Shown one piece after another: positions 59,434 through 64,000 of a DNA stretch of 64,000 nucleotides. Position 1 is the stretch's first letter. Every line of letters begins with the position of its first letter. The translations under genes were made by a program, and so were the position numbers. The stretch lies in assembly GCA_964016875.1 (NCBI GenBank), contig OZ024724.1:15542501-15606500 (forward strand). The letters are read 5' to 3'. Origin of the DNA: Fallopia convolvulus. Taxonomy: Eukaryota > Streptophyta > Magnoliopsida > Caryophyllales > Polygonaceae. The notes beneath the pieces are model-generated. The model worked only from the letters and a program-made list of their open reading frames with translations, made no database searches and was not told the DNA's origin.

Positions 59434-60398
59434 ATGGCCAACACTAACGCTAAGAGTATGGGTTTAAAATCCTCCCATATTCTCGAACCCCATGACTTTC
59501 GCCCTTGCTCTCTCTCTTCGGATGAAGTGGAGACGATAGTCCGAAACCACGGTTTTTCGACTGGAACCATCTTTTACACTCCTACGTGCGAGGTCGTGGA
59601 TTGGGTCAAGGAGGGTTGGGTCTGCTTCTTGGAGTATCCCTTCACTCTGGGGGCTCTTTTCCCATTTTCTCCTTTGATTTTGAATTTTCTGATGGCTCTC
59701 AAAGCCTCCCCGGCGCAATTAATGCCATCGGTGTGGAAGATTTTGTACCAGATAAGCGAAACCTGTCTGGGGGAGAAGATTGACTTCACCGTGTAGGATC
59801 TACTATGTGCGTACCGGGTTTGTCCTCTCAGGGTTGGACCTTTTACCCTCCATGCGAGGGATGCCAAGAACCCATTGATCCCGAAATCAAAGGTGAATGA
59901 CAAAGATTGGGCCTCGCGCTTTTTTTTCGTGGAGAAGTCTACACTAGGTGCGATGTACCTTCGATCCTTGGACTACTAAGAGTAAGTATTCCTAACCCTA
60001 ATTTCTGCACCCCCTGCTATTACTTTGATGTTTCTTATCGGGTTTCTGATTTCGATGGCTTTTCATGTAGTTCTGTCTAGCCTGGAGACCCATATCTTGG
60101 AATCGGAAGCATGCAGGAAACTCTTCGCTCTTCATGAAGCGAAGAGAACGTACCGGAGGTTTGTGGAACAAGTGCTCGAAGGCGAATCCAGCAACAAGAT
60201 GATGGCAGTCACTGAGGATCAACTGGGCGGGGAGGATGATGCGAGATCGGGAAGCTCTAAGAAGAAAATCGAGGATAGTGCTCCAGCGCCTGGGAAACTC
60301 GCTGAGGTGGCCGCAAACCTCATAAAGAATCCTGCCAGTATGTACTTTTTTCTTTTGCTTTTGGATTTTTGTACCAATTTTGTCTATGGGTTTTAACC
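59434..60398 (+). pseudogene. Transposase_28-like ('putative gypsy-type transposon') accessory gene, broken
   Basis: The frame from the ATG at 59434 (MANTNAKSMGLKSSHIL) contains the pattern of the plant Transposase_28 family: a GWVCFLEYPFTLGALFPFSP segment, LNFLMALKASPAQLMPSVWK and a downstream WASRFFFV motif (~59905-59935). A TAG at 59794 and a TAA at 59977 interrupt it. A possible intron (GTAAGT at 59982 to CATGTAG at 60070) leads to another open stretch with a charged helix (LESEACRKLFALHEAKRTYRRF) to about 60396. The family is known as an extra ORF of Tat-lineage gypsy elements. If the minus-strand LTR-like block at 58729 is real, this ORF is antisense to its element. Confidence 0.55.
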
Positions 60399-60419
60399 TT
60401 TGTCTTCCCAAAGGCTTCT

Positions 60420-61476
60420 TGTTGGATCGTAATCGGTTAGCAGTGAGCTTGGGAACTGGCAATTAAGCTGTTCCCAAGGCAGCGGAAGTAAATAATCGCA
60501 AGTAATAAAAACAGTGAAAGGCACAGTTCCTTTATAGAGGAACCCCACTACAACCAACTAGTTGTATGGGTAAACATCTACCTCCGCTTGGAGGATTTTG
60601 AATGACTTACTTATATTTATTGCTTTGTTCCTTAGTTACACAGCCGAATTTACACTTCTCTGTTCCTACAAGTTCTTCCTAACTCTAGCAACACTAGTAA
60701 ATCCTCTCAATTGAGTTCCTAAGCTCACAACAGCAAAACACAAGTAACTCAAACCTTACGCTGACTTCTCAGTTCCCTTGCTCCAGGGAACTTCAGCTTC
60801 ACCGTCGTCGAGATCACACACTCGCCGGCGGGGACTTCTCTTCCTTTTCTTTTTTTTCTCTGATGTGGGTGTTTGTAAGTTCTGGGAGAAGTACTCAGAC
60901 CGAGTACTATTCATTTGGCTTTATAGTCCATTTGTCTTAGGCAGTCGCATCTTTCGTTTGTGTCCAAAATGCCCTTTGCTTGATGCCCAAGTTGTACTTT
61001 CTTCACATGTGACTTTGGTTTGAACTAGGTCAACTTCTTGAATCAATCGGACCGTTGGATGAAGCGTGACAGTCTGATCCTCAGACTGTACCCTCTGGCT
61101 ATCTGAGAAAAAATCCCGCGATCTGCGCTGAACGGTCGTTGTCTTCACATGTGAGTTCCCATTTCATGGGAACTGACTTCTTCAGAGTTCCCTTGATGGA
61201 AACTCTTCATCGTTGTAAGCTTGTGTTTTCTTGTTTGTTTCTGGGAGTTCCCACTTCATGGGAACTTTCCTCTTCAGAGTTCCCTTGATGGAAACTCTTC
61301 ATTGTGGCCAGTAGTGGCTTTGTCATTCATAGGAGTTCTTGGCTGTACCTGTGTTCCTTAGAAATACTTGAACAAACCACATTAGTTCCCTATGGTATTT
61401 GTCATTATCAAAACTTAAAGAGAAGTGAATCGTTGATCCGTTGCTTAGAACCAGAGGTCCCAACAACGTCCCAACA
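60420..61476 (-). repeat. Family-3 3' LTR
   Basis: 1057 bp; on the minus strand it runs from TGTTGGGACG to GATCCAACA. It contains a ~60-bp direct repeat (61153-61212 and 61245-61304), each copy with a small inverted repeat AGTTCCCA...TGGGAACT, and eleven GTTCCC/GGGAAC hexamers in total. Confidence 0.85.
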
Positions 61477-61495
61477 ATTTCCCCCTTTTTGATGA
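61477..61495 (-). promoter_or_regulatory. Polypurine tract of family-3 element
   Basis: The minus strand reads TCATCAAAAAGGGGGAAAT directly next to the LTR. Further G-rich purine tracts on the same strand occur near 61650 and 61720, the repeated-PPT pattern of Sireviruses. Confidence 0.75.
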
Positions 61496-61880
61496 TGACA
61501 AACCCATCACAAAAATGCAAGTATTTCAATGAATGATATGCTGATGAGTTCCTAAGTATGATTTTGGGAAGTCACTCTTAGTGAGACATTTAGATTTAGG
61601 GAGCCACTTCTGGTGAGACACATAGTTCCTATTAGGCTTTTTATGCAATTGTTCCCCCTTAGCTTATGCGTGGTCTGTGATAACTTAAACTTTTAACTCA
61701 TCTCACATTTTTTATCTTTCCCCCTTTTGACATCATCGAAAATCAAGAAAAGCAATATTAGGAGAGAATGGAACAAGCAATCAAAATAAAGACCATTTCA
61801 TTACTTAAGAGAATATGTACAATGGGAACCCAAGTACAATTTGTGGTCATTTTTGGATTAAGGGAACAAGAAGGGAGAGA
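61496..61880 (-). other. 3' spacer of family-3 element
   Basis: Non-coding region between the accessory ORF stop and the polypurine tract, with the additional purine tracts noted above. Nothing else recognised. Confidence 0.6.
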
Positions 61881-64000
61881 TCATGGGCTCTGAGGGAACA
61901 AGGCGTCACAAAGGCGCGTAAGGACTTGTGTAAGCTTTTCTTGTCCTCTGGCCAACACTGCCTGGTCCCTAGCAATCTGATCGAGGGTGTTGGCGATGCG
62001 GAGCAACACTGAAGAGTTCCCCTCTTGTGTACCAAACTCTAGGGGAGCCGCCTCCTCTACAGGCTCCGAGTGCCTCATCTTCTGGGCAACTGTAATGTCC
62101 AGTTCCCTTCCAAGCTCGATTTCTTCTTTAGAGGCATCGTAGAGACCCTCTTTTTGTAGGAGCTTCTTGATTAGCCCGGAGTAGGGAAGGGAGCGGGACT
62201 TGGAGGCCATGCACTTTTCCATGTGCCCAAGGATAATTCGGGGAAGATTTATGGGCTTCTTGAGGAGGAAGTGGTAGAGGATGATGGCATCGGGGATGTT
62301 GACGACCAGGCGCTTTTCTTGGCGTGGGATCACCACGTTGATGATGAATTGGTGAGCGAGCTTGGCGACCAAGGACAGATGATGCGTCGAGAGGACCTTA
62401 GAGGGAACCCGACCCTCAAAAATTGTGTTGTACACCTCGGCGCTGTTGAAGTCGCCCCAGAGTTTTCTGGGCACCTCGCTAAGCCCTTGACCAGGGACCT
62501 GGAGTTGAAGGCGGATCGTAGACGTTGTAAAAATGAACTCGTCGCCTTCGTGGGAGAGAGTTCCCTGAGTGCCGTCGTTGGTGATAGTGAAGTTGTTGTA
62601 GAATTGACGCACTTGTGAGGGATCTACTCTCACAGTTTCTTGGCAGAGTCTCTCCCAGCCCTAGGCCTTGATCAGTTCCCACAGTTCCTCCAGACCATTT
62701 TCAGTTAGCACCTCTTTGGAAACAATGAGGTGAGGGAGAAGCTTTCGGCGCTCAGTGACATGATGCTTGGTGGTCCCCTTCCCTTTCCTTGACTTGCTTT
62801 TGGATTTGTTCCCCCTGGAGACCGTGCGAGGTCCTTTCTGCTGAGGGGGTGCAGCCGCTTCGATCATAAGCACGCGGTCCCTTGGTGGTGGGGAACTCGC
62901 GGACACCAACATTTGGTGTCCAGGTGTAGGGATACGTGCTGGCTCCTTTGTAGCTGGAGCTTCTTCTTCTTCTTCGACCTCATCATGGGAGGTCCCTTCT
63001 TCCTCGGAGGAGCTCGAACTGGAGCCCTCCGCGTCATCTCCAGGATGACTTGTTGTTGCCTCAGCACCTCCAGCTGGTGCGAGGTCCCTTGTCTCTGTGG
63101 GCTCTTGAGGGGCAACCTTTTCTGGGGACTTTGTCCCTTGGGAGACTGTGTGCTCAGAGGGACCCCTGTTGAGTTCTTCCTCGATGGCCTTGAGCTGGGC
63201 TTCCTCCTCCAAAGATCCCATGATGATCGGAGGAGGGGACTTGGTCATTTTGCCGATGACCACAGAAAGAGGAAGATCGTCGTCGTCTGAGGAGAGGGCG
63301 ACGGTACTTTTGGATGGTGAGGGAGAGGGGAGTTTGGTGGTGGTGGGAGACGTGATGGAAGAGGGGAGAGAAGAAGAAGGAATAGGGGTTGTGAGTTGAG
63401 TGGAAGGAGGAGGAAGGGATCTGCGGTCCTGTGGAGGAGAGATCCCCGAAGCGGAGATGGGAGTGGTGGAAATGTGTTTTGGTGAGGAAGGAGAAGGAGT
63501 TTTGTGAGGTGAAGGTGGAGTTGGAGATCCTGTAATGATGGGAACGAGAGGAAGTGAAGGAGGTTGGGATGTTGGAGTTCCCATCGTGGCGGGAACTGGA
63601 GGAGGTGGCGGAGGAGGTCCCTCGATTTGAAGAGGAGGGATGGAGGAGCTAGAGGGAAGTAAACTCTGGGGTTCGGAGTTCCCATCGTCGGAAGGAAAAG
63701 GGTAGGGAGGTTTGGGAGCACAAGAACTCTCCTTGGAGCAGTTCAGGTAGTCCTCAAATCGGAAGAAAGCCTTCTTTCTGGGCTCCGAGAATTCAGAGGC
63801 CTCAGAGTGTTTACGCTTTTTGGATTTGGAGGGGTCGTGGGAGTGTTTGGATTTTTTTGGATTTTGAGGGATCTTTTGATGAGTGGCGATGTTTGGATGA
63901 GTGGCGATGTTTGGATTTATGGGGGTTTTCATTGATGGAGGGGCGAGCATCTCCGAAGTTGTCAACGATGACAACTTCGGAGGAGGTGTTGGTGGTTGGA
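61881..64000 (-). CDS. Env-position accessory protein ORF3, family 3 (5' end outside window, one in-frame stop)
   Basis: Minus-strand frame open from the window edge to the stop at 61881, except for one TAG at 62661-62663. The visible N-terminal part is Pro/Ser-rich with a strong basic cluster (KKSKHSHDPSKSKKRKH, near 63840), a duplicated NIATHP unit, then Glu- and Ser-rich blocks and a second basic cluster (KSKSRKGKG). After the stop comes a domain aligned with family-2 ORF3: FYNNFTITND against FYRSLTVEDK, VIPRQEKRL, LLKKPINLPRIILGHMEK against LQKEPVNLARLVLLHMES, and LPYSGLIKKLL against LPYCSIVKKVL. A coiled-coil tail follows. Same location just inside the 3' LTR. Function unknown; a nuclear role is suggested by the basic clusters only. 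Confidence 0.7.

Larger units (their letters stand above)
60420..64000 (-). mobile_element. Sirevirus-like copia element, family 3, 3' end (minus strand)
   Basis: The 3' LTR (60420-61476), polypurine tract and env-position ORF are visible; pol and the 5' LTR lie beyond the window. The left flank CTTCT (60415-60419) is the candidate target duplication. It is assigned to copia/Sirevirus by its LTR termini, repeated purine tracts and ORF3 homology with family 2; no pol sequence is available to confirm this. Confidence 0.75.

Noticed and set aside
1..64000. CRISPR arrays, bacterial operons, ribosome binding sites
   Set aside because: The sequence is plant nuclear DNA and no regularly spaced repeats of that type are present.

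Overview
This window is plant nuclear DNA, most likely from a flowering plant. It is built almost entirely of nested LTR retrotransposons of plant-specific lineages (Athila- and Tat-type Ty3/gypsy, Sirevirus-like Ty1/copia), followed by AT-rich intergenic DNA with small DNA transposons. I found no convincing host gene, no tRNA or rRNA gene and no CRISPR array. The species cannot be named from the sequence alone.

Layout. 1-5995: 3' part of an Athila-like gypsy element (copy A). 6001-7028: spacer with a strong hairpin. About 7029-8829: tail and 3' LTR of a Sirevirus-like copia element (family 1). 8830-9885: broken Tat-type gag on the minus strand. 9907-26377: a compound minus-strand Sirevirus-like array (family 2) with three LTRs and two internal regions, one lacking reverse transcriptase and RNase H. 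26378-31022: 5' part of a minus-strand family-1 copia element. 31032-50546: a plus-strand family-1 copia element, split by a complete Athila-like insertion (copy B, 33523-44657, perfect GGTAT target duplication). 50547-58030: AT-rich DNA with a Mutator-like MITE, a likely hAT-type MITE and palindromic tracts. 58031-60419: copia RNase H remnant, LTR-like block and a broken Transposase_28-like gene. 60420-64000: 3' end of a third minus-strand Sirevirus-like element.

The common theme is accessory proteins carried by retroelements. The Athila-like element keeps gag-protease but has no reverse transcriptase, RNase H or integrase; in their place is a 536-codon ORF, open in both copies, behind its own TATA box and leader. 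Copy A has a 606-bp GT-AG intron in that leader and copy B lacks exactly that segment, so copy B's lineage passed through spliced RNA. Two Sirevirus-like families carry a related accessory ORF in the env position, downstream of pol or just inside the 3' LTR. The Athila-like element also contains 23 exact copies of the palindrome TCGTTAACGA, mostly in pairs two helical turns apart, in LTRs, spacers and coding sequence. One Sirevirus-like element is similarly dense in GGGAAC/GTTCCC. My hypothesis is that the accessory proteins recognise element-specific DNA motifs, in the manner of the VANC anti-silencing proteins of VANDAL transposons; this is untested.

All pol genes here carry stops, frameshifts or catalytic-residue losses, so the locus looks like a graveyard of copies. 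By-eye LTR divergence is about 1% for Athila copy B and about 3% for the copia element hosting it, which agrees with the nesting order.
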